Below are positions 35,606-43,953 of a stretch of DNA of 64,000 bases, in pieces. Within the stretch, counting starts at the first letter, position 1, and the number at the start of each line of letters is the position of its first letter. The DNA comes from Pseudogemmobacter lacusdianii. Lineage in GTDB: Bacteria > Pseudomonadota > Alphaproteobacteria > Rhodobacterales > Rhodobacteraceae. The DNA is taken from assembly GCF_030848395.1 (NCBI RefSeq), contig NZ_JAVDBT010000001.1:124001-188000 (forward strand), given 5' to 3'. The notes under the pieces were generated by a model. The model had not been told where the DNA came from. It ran no database searches and saw nothing but the letters and a program-made list of their open reading frames with translations. The translations under genes and the position numbers were made by a program.

Positions 35606-36517
35606 ATGAGCAGGCCGCAGGACATGCGCAGACCAAAAGCCTGCCCGCGCAGGCACAGTCAAAGACTCGGCCCGGGCCGCGCTTTTCTGCCCGCTCTGGC
35701 GCTTAGCCTTACGGTGGCAGGCCCTTCGGCGGCGCAAGAGGACTTCACCTTCCGTCGCATCAAAGCCGCTGACCGAGTCGCGGGGGCGCTGATCACGGTG
35801 CAGATCGATCCGGCCGAACAAGCCCGCCGCTTGGCTGCCACCACTTGGAAAGATCCCGCCTTGAAGTCCGACACGCTTCTGCCCGCGCCGGGCGAGGCAC
35901 CGGCGCTGCCCGCTCCTAAATCCAACTATGCTTGGTTTTGGGACAAGGTGCCCCCCGGTATCTCGGATGGCGCTGACCGTTTCCCCAGCGCGATGGCGGC
36001 GCTGAGCCAAGGACCTGCTGGGGCCAGCGTTGCCGCACCTCGGATGCAATCGATGCAAACTCTGGCCGAGGTCTATGGCCGCGATGTTCTGGTTGCGACC
36101 ATCGGCACCAAAGTCTCGCCGGCTTTGGTGCTGGCGGTGATGGGCATTGAGAGTGCAGGGCGCAAAGAGGCGGTCTCCAGTGCCGGCGCGACCGGCCTGA
36201 TGCAACTCATGCCCGATACCGCCAAACGATTCGGGGTGAGTGATTCCACCGATCCTGCGCAAAACATCAAAGGCGGCGTGGCCTATCTTGATTGGCTGAT
36301 GGGAGAGTTCGGCGGCGATCCGGTGCTGGTGCTGGCCGCCTATAACGCTGGCGAGGGGGCCGTGCGCAAAAATTCAGGCGTGCCGCCCTATGCCGAGACA
36401 CGCGATTACGTTCCCAAAGTGCTGGCCGCTTGGCAGGTGGCGCAAGGCCTGTGCCAGACCCCTCCCATGCTGGTGAGCGATCCTTGCGTCTTTAAAGTCT
36501 TAATGGCCGGCGGCTAA
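35606..36517 (+). CDS. Lytic transglycosylase (SLT domain), secreted
   Basis: A 303-residue protein that should cleave peptidoglycan glycan strands. A signal peptide (LPALALSLTVAGPSAAQ) ends near residue 44. The SLT domain starts around residue 160: catalytic Glu in LAVMGIESAGRKEAVS, then the GATGLMQLMPDTAKRFGV block and the AYNAGEGAV motif. Two starts (35606 and 35624) are possible. It is divergent from the tad run; opening the wall for the pilus is a plausible but unproven role. Confidence 0.88.
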   Translation: MSRPQDMRRPKACPRRHSQRLGPGRAFLPALALSLTVAGPSAAQEDFTFRRIKAADRVAGALITVQIDPAEQARRLAATTWKDPALKSDTLLPAPGEAPALPAPKSNYAWFWDKVPPGISDGADRFPSAMAALSQGPAGASVAAPRMQSMQTLAEVYGRDVLVATIGTKVSPALVLAVMGIESAGRKEAVSSAGATGLMQLMPDTAKRFGVSDSTDPAQNIKGGVAYLDWLMGEFGGDPVLVLAAYNAGEGAVRKNSGVPPYAETRDYVPKVLAAWQVAQGLCQTPPMLVSDPCVFKVLMAGG

Positions 36518-36861
36518 GCGCATAAGGCAAAAGGTGCGCACCAAGGGGCAGGGGGCTCTGCCCCCTTCTGGCTTGGTAGGCCAGTTCCCCCCGGGATCGT
36601 TTGGTTCTGAAAGAGCATAGACCCGATGCGGAAAAGCACGAGGCGCTCGTCTTGGGGAAATGGACGCATCCTGCGGCGGGGTTGGGCCGCAGCAGGGCGC
36701 GCCATCTCTTCCAGAAGCGGTCATCGGCTTCCCAGCCTGTTCCGCCCGGCCAAACTAAGGCTCGCATGGTAAAGAAATGATTAAGGCGGCCCCGCAGGCG
36801 CCGCCTTTTTCATTAAATCTACCTCGGAGATGGCGCTGAGACCCGCGTCCCGCGCTTCATC
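36518..36861. other. Intergenic stretch with GC-rich hairpin between convergent genes
   Basis: Contains GGGGGC-TCT-GCCCCC (36551-36565) inside a larger imperfect palindrome, and further on GC-rich imperfect repeats. It resembles dispersed intergenic palindromes of Rhodobacterales genomes. Open frames exist but are low-complexity and unlikely to be genes. Confidence 0.4.
36785..36810 (+). terminator. Intrinsic terminator after the lytic transglycosylase
   Basis: GGCGGC / GCCGCC stem with a T5 tail on the plus strand. It may also serve the convergent GNAT gene. Confidence 0.75.
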
Positions 36862-37158
36862 TTAACGAGAGAAGACATCCGCCCATTCGGGATGCTTCAG
36901 ACTTTGCGCCTTCACGAAGGGGCAAAGTGCGATGATCTTGAACCCATCCGCCCGCGCCGCAGCCACAAGGGCTTCGGCCAAGGCCAGCCCTGCGCCCGTG
37001 CCGCGGAAGCTGTCTGGCACGCCGGTGTGATCGGCGATGATCAAAGTGGGGGTGGTGATGGAATAGGTCAGCTCGGCCTCTTCGCCATCCTTGCGGATAA
37101 AGAAGCGGCCTTTGGTTTCGCCATGTTCACGGGTTACTTTATGCACATGTTCAGACAA
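36862..37158 (-). CDS. GNAT family N-acetyltransferase (YjdJ type)
   Basis: A 98-residue compact acetyltransferase: the acetyl-CoA loop reads DSFRGTGAGLALAEALV, followed by the C-terminal IIALCPFVKAQSLKHPEWADVF that marks the small YjdJ-like group. I chose the TTG start because GGAGG lies 6 bases before it; upstream ATG starts would add residues that overlap deeper into the CoA-transferase gene. It overlaps that gene's stop by 8 bases. Substrate unknown. Confidence 0.78.
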   Translation of the reverse strand: MSEHVHKVTREHGETKGRFFIRKDGEEAELTYSITTPTLIIADHTGVPDSFRGTGAGLALAEALVAAARADGFKIIALCPFVKAQSLKHPEWADVFSR

Positions 37159-37789
37159 GTGTGGCCTCCGTTGCTGTACGGAACTCATCTTCCGATACGC
37201 CCGGCGCCAGTTCAACCAGTTTCAACCCGCCCGGCACCACGTCTAGCACGCCAAGATTGGTGATGATGCGGTTGACCACGGCCTTACCGGTCAAGGGCAG
37301 AGTGCATTCCTTCAGCACCTTCGACTCGCCATGTTTCGAGGTGTGATCCATCACCACCACCACGCGGCCGACGCCGGCCACCAGATCCATCGCCCCGCCC
37401 ATGCCTTTGACGAGCTTGCCCGGGATCATCCAATTGGCCAGATCGCCATTCTCGGCCACTTCCATCGCGCCCAAGATCGCCATGGCAATCTTGCCGCCCC
37501 GGATCATCGCAAAGCTTTGCGCAGAATCGAAATAGGCGGTCTGCGGCAGCTCGGTGATCGTCTGCTTGCCGGCATTGATCAGATCGGGGTCTTCCTCGCC
37601 CTCAAAGGGGAAGGGGCCCATGCCCAACATGCCGTTCTCCGACTGCAGCGTCACATTCACCCCCTCGGGGATGTAATTGGCCACCAAGGTCGGAATCCCG
37701 ATGCCAAGGTTCACATACCAGCCATCACGCAGCTCTTGCGCCGCGCGTGCGGCAATGCCGTTGCGGTCCCAGCCTTTTGCTTCCGACAT
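37151..37789 (-). CDS. scoB: 3-oxoacid CoA-transferase subunit B
   Basis: A 212-residue beta subunit. The catalytic Glu lies in the SENGMLGMGPFPFEGE motif; the GMGGAMDLVAG block is also typical. With the A subunit it transfers CoA between succinyl-CoA (or another donor) and acetoacetate or similar oxoacids. The A subunit stop and B subunit start overlap as TAATG, so they are translationally coupled. Confidence 0.92.
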   Translation of the reverse strand: MSEAKGWDRNGIAARAAQELRDGWYVNLGIGIPTLVANYIPEGVNVTLQSENGMLGMGPFPFEGEEDPDLINAGKQTITELPQTAYFDSAQSFAMIRGGKIAMAILGAMEVAENGDLANWMIPGKLVKGMGGAMDLVAGVGRVVVVMDHTSKHGESKVLKECTLPLTGKAVVNRIITNLGVLDVVPGGLKLVELAPGVSEDEFRTATEATLV

Positions 37790-38493
37790 TACACAGCCTC
37801 CCGCTTGCGCACGGTGCGCTGTTCGATGCGTTTTTCATGGGTGCCTTGCACGATGCGATGCACATAGATGCCGGGCAGGTGGATCGTATCGGGATCAAGG
37901 CTGCCCATCGGCACCACCTCTTCCACCTCAACCACGCAGAACTTGCCGCAGGTCGCCGCAGGTACGTTGAAGTTCCGCGCCGTCTTGCGGAACACAAGGT
38001 TGCCCGAGGGGTCGGCCTTCCAAGCCTTCACAATCGCCAGATCGGCAACCAAACCGCGCTCAAGGATATAAGTCCGTCCATCAAAGTCGTGATGCTCTTT
38101 GCCCTCAGCGATCACCGTGCCAACGCCGGTTGCGGTGTAAAAGCCGGGGATGCCCGCGCCGCCCGCCCGCATCCGCTCGGCCAAGGTGCCTTGCGGGTTG
38201 AATTCCAACTCCAGCTCGCCCGACAGATATTGGCGCATAAATTCAGCGTTTTCGCCGACATAGGAGGAGATCATCTTCTTGACCTGCCGGGTCTCCAAAA
38301 GCTGGCCCAGCCCGAACCCGTCGACCCCAGCGTTGTTCGAGGCGACCGTCAGCCCCTTCACGCCCGAATCGCGGATCGCAGTGATCAACAGCTCTGGGAT
38401 GCCGCAAAGGCCAAAGCCCCCGGCCGCGATGAGCATGCCGTCGCGCAGCTTCCCCTCCAGCGCGGCGGCGGCGGTCGGATAAACCTTGTTCAT
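37789..38493 (-). CDS. scoA: 3-oxoacid CoA-transferase subunit A
   Basis: A 234-residue alpha subunit with the GGFGLCGIPELL CoA-binding loop and the LERGLVADLAIVKAWKAD block. Complementary to the B subunit. Together with the adjacent GNAT gene it forms a three-gene run. A role in ketone body or beta-keto acid use is likely; the exact donor and acceptor are not set by sequence. Confidence 0.92.
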   Translation of the reverse strand: MNKVYPTAAAALEGKLRDGMLIAAGGFGLCGIPELLITAIRDSGVKGLTVASNNAGVDGFGLGQLLETRQVKKMISSYVGENAEFMRQYLSGELELEFNPQGTLAERMRAGGAGIPGFYTATGVGTVIAEGKEHHDFDGRTYILERGLVADLAIVKAWKADPSGNLVFRKTARNFNVPAATCGKFCVVEVEEVVPMGSLDPDTIHLPGIYVHRIVQGTHEKRIEQRTVRKREAV

Positions 38494-38719
38494 AAATTCC
38501 CCCCCGATAAGTCTTTGGCGTTATAAAGGAGCCGCCCCTTGGGCTTGTCAATCATGGCAGAGCGGCGCGCTTTGCCAATTGCGCAATGCTGGCTTCGGTT
38601 TTTGTGCATCCCGTTTCGGTGCCCGCCGCAGGCCGCGCCAAAAGTTTTGCAGATTTGGTCGCTCAGAATCGCGTTCTGGGGCTTTCCCCTGCGCGCAGCT
38701 TCGCTATGGTGCGCCCGCT

Positions 38720-38805
38720 GCCCGCGTGGTGAAATGGTAGACACACCAGACTTAAAATCTGTTGGCCGCAAGGCCGTGCCGGTTCAAGTCCGGCCGCGGG
38801 TACCA
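38720..38805 (+). tRNA. tRNA-Leu (anticodon UAA)
   Basis: The acceptor stem GCCCGCG / CGCGGGT closes with encoded CCA. The anticodon loop reads CTTAAAA with TAA at 38753-38755. The long variable arm (GGCCGCAAGGCC) marks it as a class II tRNA, consistent with leucine. T loop GTTCAAGTC is normal. Length 86. Confidence 0.96.
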
Positions 38806-38969
38806 GCAAAATTATTGAATTATTCCAAGGGTTTAACTTAAGCCCTGAAGCCCTCGGTGTGGCGAGGGAGCAGGCTTGCAGCCTAGAATTTTGACGCTTT
38901 TGGTCTCAGCAAATTGTGCCCTGTGCCAAGATGCTGTGCCAAAACACTGGCCCTAGTGCCAGATTTGAC

Positions 38970-38996
38970 AAAGCCCCGCCGAAGGGGCGGGGCTTT
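38970..38996 (-). terminator. Intrinsic terminator of the entericidin-like gene
   Basis: AAAGCCCCGCC / GGCGGGGCTTT perfect stem, about 20 bases past the stop. The T-run on the minus strand is formed by the stem's own end. Confidence 0.75.
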
Positions 38997-39017
38997 GCTC
39001 TAGCTTGCGCAACGAGT

Positions 39018-39155
39018 TTAGAGCTCGCTCTTAGCCTCACGCGCTTCAGCGCTGACGGCTGCACCGGCCTTTTGCATATCACGGCCCGCACCCTCGATCG
39101 TGTCACAGGCGGCAAGCGACAAAAGCACAGCGCCGAACGCAAAAATCTTAATCAT
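39018..39155 (-). CDS. Entericidin A/B family lipoprotein
   Basis: A 45-residue lipoprotein, MIKIFAFGAVLLSLAAC at the start (lipobox LAAC), then DTIEGAGRDMQKAGAAVSAE. This matches the entericidin family (ecnA/ecnB-type). In enterics these are linked to programmed lysis and stress, but in alphaproteobacteria their role is uncertain. GAGGA lies 7 bases before the ATG, and a strong terminator follows. Confidence 0.82.
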   Translation of the reverse strand: MIKIFAFGAVLLSLAACDTIEGAGRDMQKAGAAVSAEAREAKSEL

Positions 39156-39289
39156 TACATGGTCCTCTTTCGGGGGCTACTTGCCCGCACCAACGAGCAA
39201 TGCTCCCTTTAGGTTCCCGGTACGAGGCGAACAGTGGCAAAATAAACCGCAGTTGGACCCGCGCCCAGCTGTCAGCCTTAGTGTCGGGC

Positions 39290-39415
39290 CTAGTCCTCAT
39301 TGACCTGCTTCAAGGGCTGATCTTGCCGCTGCTCATGGGCGGGCGGCTTCGGTGCGGCATTGGGCTTGTCGCCCTGAACTTTTGCGGGCTCATTGGTCTT
39401 TGGATCGGTCGCCAT
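39290..39415 (-). CDS. Small hydrophilic protein, 41 residues
   Basis: Starts MATDPKTNEPAKVQGD and ends EQRQDQPLKQVNED: Pro, Lys, Gln and Asn rich, no hydrophobic segment, so likely disordered. AGAGGAG six bases before the ATG is an excellent ribosome site. No family recognised. It stands between the entericidin-like gene and an uncertain gene at 39593. Confidence 0.55.
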   Translation of the reverse strand: MATDPKTNEPAKVQGDKPNAAPKPPAHEQRQDQPLKQVNED

Positions 39416-39592
39416 CGCCAACTCCTCTTTGCAAATGTGCATTCTCACTGGGCCAACGTCTGCAAGCGCTTTTCGTTCCCGGTCCTGCGCGGCCCGCTGG
39501 CTCGCAGGGCTGTGATCCGGGCTTTTGCTGCGACAGGGAACATGGCGGCGGCTTGGCAGTTTCTCACCTGCGCCAATGCCGAAGGCTCGACG

Positions 39593-39814
39593 CTAAGAGG
39601 CCGGCCCAAAAGCGAGATCATCCTGATGCCAAACCGCGAACTCTTCACCATCCGCCGCAGTCGCCAGGCCGCAGCCCTGCCAGCTGATTCGCCTGCTGCG
39701 CGGTTCTTGCTGCGCCTGCCTGCGCGCAGGGGCGTGTTGACCGCCGCGCATAACCCATCGCGCGATACGCGCGGTGGCATGGACCATCAGGCCGATGGCA
39801 AAAAGCCGCCGCAT
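39593..39814 (-). CDS. Uncertain small protein after putR
   Basis: A 73-residue frame that begins 9 bases past the putR stop. Its first ~25 residues are hydrophobic-cationic (MRRLFAIGLMVHATARIARW), like a small membrane anchor; the rest is Arg/Gln-rich. No family recognised and no strong ribosome site. On the opposite strand another frame covers the same bases, and one of them must be false. The 39416-39592 stretch after it shows nothing recognisable. Confidence 0.35.
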   Translation of the reverse strand: MRRLFAIGLMVHATARIARWVMRGGQHAPARRQAQQEPRSRRISWQGCGLATAADGEEFAVWHQDDLAFGPAS

Positions 39815-39822
39815 CAGGCCTG

Positions 39823-40284
39823 TTAAAGCGCCTCCTTTACCGCCTCCATCGCCACATAGGTCGAGGTCGAGGCGACATAGGGCAGGGCCGAGATCCGCTC
39901 GGCCAGCACCCGGCGATAATCCGAGATATCGGCGGTGCGCACCTTCAAAAGATAGTCGAACCGGCTTGCAATCATATGACATTGCTCAACTTCCGGCACG
40001 GCGATCGCCGCTTTGTTGAAGGCCCGCAAAGCCGCCTCGCGGGTGTCTGACAGGCGCACCTCGACAAAAGCCACATGCGCCACGCCCATTTTTACCGGGT
40101 CAAGGATCGCCCGATATCCGGCGATCACACCTTCTTCCTCCAGCCGCTTCATCCGCGCCTGCACCGGGCTTTTCGACAACCCAATCCGGCGCGCCAGCTC
40201 CACCGCCGGTATCCGCCCCTCGGCAGCCAGAATGCTCAAGATCGCCCGATCGAACCGATCCAACACCGGAAGGCTATTTGGCAT
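39823..40284 (-). CDS. putR: Lrp/AsnC family proline regulator PutR
   Basis: A 153-residue regulator. Residues 8-65 form the winged HTH (ILSILAAEGRIPAVELARRI then SKSPVQARMKRLEEEGVI), followed by the RAM ligand-binding domain. Start ATG follows GGAG by 6 bases; the TTG upstream is part of that site. It diverges from putA with a 105-base gap. In Rhodobacter and Agrobacterium PutR activates putA in the presence of proline; the same is inferred here. Confidence 0.88.
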   Translation of the reverse strand: MPNSLPVLDRFDRAILSILAAEGRIPAVELARRIGLSKSPVQARMKRLEEEGVIAGYRAILDPVKMGVAHVAFVEVRLSDTREAALRAFNKAAIAVPEVEQCHMIASRFDYLLKVRTADISDYRRVLAERISALPYVASTSTYVAMEAVKEAL

Positions 40285-40389
40285 GTCTTTCTCCAAAAAT
40301 CAGGCAATCCGGCTGCATAGCATAGCAAATGCGGGAAAACAGCCCGGCGTTTCCCCTGTATTCTGGGCTTTGCACTTAAGGAGAGCGCC

Positions 40390-43300
40390 ATGACCACCCA
40401 AACCCCGTGGGACATCATCCAAACCCAATCCCTGCGGGATGAAGACGCCCTCGTGCGCAGCCTTCTGCAAGAGGCGAACCTGCCCCCCGCCGAGCGCGCC
40501 GCGATCACCGCCGCTGGCGCCGAATTCGTCCGCCGCATCCGCGCCGCGACGAAGCCCGGCTTGATGGAGGTTTTCCTCGCCGAATACGGTCTTTCGACCG
40601 ATGAAGGCATCGCTCTGATGTGCCTTGCCGAAGCGCTTCTGCGCGTGCCGGATGCCGAGACGATGGATGCGCTGATCGAAGACAAGATCGCGCCCTCCGA
40701 CTGGGGCCGCCACCTTGGCAAATCCGCCTCCTCTTTGGTGAACGCCTCCACCTGGGCGCTGATGCTCACCGGCAAAGTGCTGGACGAGCGCGAGCCAGGC
40801 GTCGTCGGCCACCTCCGCGCCGCCGTCAAACGCTTGGGCGAACCGGTGATCCGCACCGCCGTGTCCCGCGCGATGAAGGAAATGGGCCGCCAGTTCGTGC
40901 TGGGTGAGACCATTCAAAAGGCGATGAAACGCGCCACCGAGCTGGAAAAACAAGGCTATACCTACAGCTACGACATGCTGGGCGAAGCCGCCCGCACCGA
41001 AGCTGACGCCCGCCGCTACCACCTGAGCTATTCCAAAGCCATCACCGCCATCGCCGATGCGGCCGAAGGTCAAGACATCCGCTCGAACCCCGGCATTTCG
41101 GTCAAACTCTCCGCCCTCCACCCGCGCTACGAAGTCGCGAAAGAAGAGCGCGTTATGGAAGAGCTTGTCCCTCGCGTCCGCGCGCTGGCTGGCCTTGCCA
41201 AAGCCGCCGGCCTTGGCTTCAACATCGACGCGGAAGAGGCTGATCGGCTTGAGCTTTCGCTCAAAGTCATCGAGGCCGTGCTCGAAGACCCCGCCCTGCG
41301 CGACTGGCACGGCTTTGGCGTCGTGGTGCAAGCTTACGGCCGCCGTTGCGGCGCCACCCTCGACTGGCTTTATGCTTTGGCCGAGCGTCTCAACCGCCGC
41401 ATCATGATCCGTCTGGTGAAAGGCGCCTATTGGGATGCCGAAATCAAGCGCGCCCAAGTGCTTGGCCTTGAAAGCTTCCCGGTTTTCACCCGCAAACAGG
41501 CCACCGACGTCAGCTATATCGCCAATGCGCGCAAGCTTTTGGCGATGACCGATCGCGTTTACCCGCAATTTGCTGGCCACAACGCCCATACTGTCGCCGC
41601 CATTCTGCACATGGCTGCCGCCGCCAATGTCTCGCCGGAAGATTACGAATTCCAGCGCCTGCATGGCATGGGTGAGCGTCTGCATGACATCGTCCATGTC
41701 GATCACAAGACCCGCTGCCGGATCTATGCGCCGGTCGGCGCGCACCGCGATCTTCTGGCCTATCTGGTCCGCCGCCTGTTGGAAAACGGCGCGAACTCCA
41801 GCTTCGTGAACCAGATCGTTGATGAAGACGTGCCGGCTGAAAAGGTTGCCGCTTGCCCGCTGACCCGGATCGAGGAGCTGGTCCACATCCCCTCCGCCGC
41901 CGTTGCCGCACCGCTGGCGATCTTCCCGGGCCGTCAAAACTCCAAAGGCTTTGATCTGACCTCGCCGGTTGATCTGGCCCGGATCGAAGAGGCCCGCGCC
42001 CCGCATCAAGAGACGCTGTTCGAAGCCGCACCGATGCTGGCAGGCCCCGTTGCCGGTGCCGCGCGCACGGAAGTGAAGAACCCCGCCACCGGCGCATTGG
42101 TCGGTCATATGCTGGCTGCAAGTGCTGCCGATGTCGACAGCGCTCTCACCCATGCGCAGGCTTGGACCGCCGCCCCGGCAGAGCGCGCCGCGATCCTGCG
42201 TCGCGCCGCCGATCTTTACGAGGCCAACTTCGGCGCCTTCTTCGCGCTCCTTGCCCGTGAAGCAGGCAAGACCCTTGGCGATGCGGTGGCAGAGCTGCGC
42301 GAAGCGGTTGATTTCTTGCGCTATTACGCCAATGGCGCGGAATCTCTGACCCATCCGCCGCATGGCATCTTCACCTGCATCAGCCCGTGGAACTTCCCGC
42401 TGGCGATCTTCTCGGGCCAAATCGTCGCCGCTTTGGCGGCTGGCAATGCCGTGTTGGCCAAGCCCGCGCCGCAGACCCCGCTGATCGCTGCCTATGCGGT
42501 GAAGCTTCTGCATGAAGCCGGCGTCCCGGCCACCGCGCTGCAACTCCTGCCCGGCGGCACCGAGGTTGGCATCGCTGTCACCTCGGACGCCCGCGTCAAT
42601 GGTGTCTGCTTCACCGGCTCGACTGCCACCGCCCAAGGCATCCGCCGCGCGATGGCTGCAAACCTTTCGCCGACCGCCCCGCTGATCGCCGAAACCGGTG
42701 GTCTCAACGCGATGATCGTCGATTCGACCGCGCTGCCGGAACAAGCCGTCCGCGACGTGCTGGCCTCGTCCTTCCAATCCGCCGGCCAGCGTTGCTCGGC
42801 CCTGCGCTGCCTTTACTTGCAAGAGGATATCGCAGGCCCGGTGACCGAGATGCTCTTCGGTGCGATGGATGAGCTGACCTTGGCCGAGCCGTGGAAGCTC
42901 GATACCGATGTTGGCCCGCTGATCGACGCCGCCGCGCATAAGACCATCTCCGAACACGTCGCCAAGGCCCGCGCTGAGGGCCGGGTGATGAAAGAGATGA
43001 CCGTCCCTGCAGGCGGCACCTTCCTTGCGCCGACCGTGATCAAAGTCTCGGGCGTCGAGGCGATGGGCAAAGAGGTCTTCGGCCCGGTTCTGCATGTCGC
43101 CACCTTCAAGGCAGGCGAAGTCGGTGCCTTGGTCGACCGGATCAACGCCACCGGCTACGGGCTGACCTTCGGTCTGCACAGCCGCATCGATGACCGCGTG
43201 CAAGAGGTCACCGAGAAGCTGAACGTCGGCAACGCCTATGTGAACCGCAACCAAATCGGCGCGGTTGTTGGCAGCCAACCCTTTGGTGGTGAAGGCATGT

Positions 43301-43836
43301 CTGGCACCGGACCGAAAGCGGGCGGCCCGGACTATCTGCACCGCTTCACCCGGATCGAGGCCTCGTTTGCAGGCCAAGCCGGTGCCGCGGCGAATGAGGC
43401 TGAGGTGGCGAAGAAGCTTGCCGCTCCGGCCCCGGTCGTCGAAAGCCCGGTCCTCGATCTGCCCGGTCCGACCGGCGAGTCGAACCGGCTGCGCTTCACC
43501 CCCCGTGCGCCTCTTCTGTGCATGGGGCCGGGTGCCGCCGCCGCTGCTGCCCAAGCCGCCGCCGTGCGCGGGCTTGGGGGCAACGCCGTCGAAGCCGCTG
43601 ACCTCGCACCCGAGGCACTGGCGCGTCTCAACGGCTTCTCCGGCGCTTTGTGGTGGGGCGAAGCGGCCCAAGGCCGCGCCTATGCGCAAGCTTTGGCCAG
43701 CCGGACCGGCCCGATCCTGCCCTTGATCGGTGGCATGCCTGACCGCGCCCATGTCACGCATGAGCGTCACATCTGCATCGACACCACCGCCTCGGGCGGC
43801 AACGCGCGCCTCTTGGCCGAAGTCTCGGAAGACTAA
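40390..43836 (+). CDS. putA: Bifunctional proline dehydrogenase / P5C dehydrogenase PutA
   Basis: Oxidises proline to glutamate in two steps, 1148 residues. N-terminal arm (1-120), FAD-binding proline dehydrogenase barrel (about 130-460, with RIMIRLVKGAYWDAEIK and the EFQRLHGMGE motif), then the aldehyde dehydrogenase domain (about 550-1010; FTGSTATAQGI NAD site, ETGGLNAM Glu, and catalytic Cys near residue 802 in SAGQRCSALR). A C-terminal cap of about 130 residues follows. The ribbon-helix-helix DNA-binding domain of enteric PutA is absent, consistent with separate control by PutR. AAGGAG precedes the start. Confidence 0.97.
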   Translation: MTTQTPWDIIQTQSLRDEDALVRSLLQEANLPPAERAAITAAGAEFVRRIRAATKPGLMEVFLAEYGLSTDEGIALMCLAEALLRVPDAETMDALIEDKIAPSDWGRHLGKSASSLVNASTWALMLTGKVLDEREPGVVGHLRAAVKRLGEPVIRTAVSRAMKEMGRQFVLGETIQKAMKRATELEKQGYTYSYDMLGEAARTEADARRYHLSYSKAITAIADAAEGQDIRSNPGISVKLSALHPRYEVAKEERVMEELVPRVRALAGLAKAAGLGFNIDAEEADRLELSLKVIEAVLEDPALRDWHGFGVVVQAYGRRCGATLDWLYALAERLNRRIMIRLVKGAYWDAEIKRAQVLGLESFPVFTRKQATDVSYIANARKLLAMTDRVYPQFAGHNAHTVAAILHMAAAANVSPEDYEFQRLHGMGERLHDIVHVDHKTRCRIYAPVGAHRDLLAYLVRRLLENGANSSFVNQIVDEDVPAEKVAACPLTRIEELVHIPSAAVAAPLAIFPGRQNSKGFDLTSPVDLARIEEARAPHQETLFEAAPMLAGPVAGAARTEVKNPATGALVGHMLAASAADVDSALTHAQAWTAAPAERAAILRRAADLYEANFGAFFALLAREAGKTLGDAVAELREAVDFLRYYANGAESLTHPPHGIFTCISPWNFPLAIFSGQIVAALAAGNAVLAKPAPQTPLIAAYAVKLLHEAGVPATALQLLPGGTEVGIAVTSDARVNGVCFTGSTATAQGIRRAMAANLSPTAPLIAETGGLNAMIVDSTALPEQAVRDVLASSFQSAGQRCSALRCLYLQEDIAGPVTEMLFGAMDELTLAEPWKLDTDVGPLIDAAAHKTISEHVAKARAEGRVMKEMTVPAGGTFLAPTVIKVSGVEAMGKEVFGPVLHVATFKAGEVGALVDRINATGYGLTFGLHSRIDDRVQEVTEKLNVGNAYVNRNQIGAVVGSQPFGGEGMSGTGPKAGGPDYLHRFTRIEASFAGQAGAAANEAEVAKKLAAPAPVVESPVLDLPGPTGESNRLRFTPRAPLLCMGPGAAAAAAQAAAVRGLGGNAVEAADLAPEALARLNGFSGALWWGEAAQGRAYAQALASRTGPILPLIGGMPDRAHVTHERHICIDTTASGGNARLLAEVSED

Positions 43837-43860
43837 GCTACAGGCCCCGCAAACCAAAGA

Positions 43861-43888
43861 AAGGCCCGCTCCAAAGGCGGGCCTTTTT
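43861..43888 (+). terminator. Intrinsic terminator of putA
   Basis: AAGGCCCGC / GCGGGCCTT stem with T5, 25 bases past the putA stop. Confidence 0.85.
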
Positions 43889-43953
43889 GCATCGCTCAGC
43901 CGCCTTGGGGCAGGGGATTGACCCCCCAGCTCATCATGCGAAACTCTTGCCCC

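Noticed and set aside
36492-36767. Minus-strand open frames of 60-90 codons in the gap after the lytic transglycosylase
   Set aside because: Several overlapping frames are open at once across the GC-rich palindrome, typical of non-coding GC-rich DNA.
39200-39826. Plus-strand open frame of 208 codons after the entericidin-like gene
   Set aside because: No family resemblance or ribosome site, and it runs opposite the 41-residue gene with a strong ribosome site.
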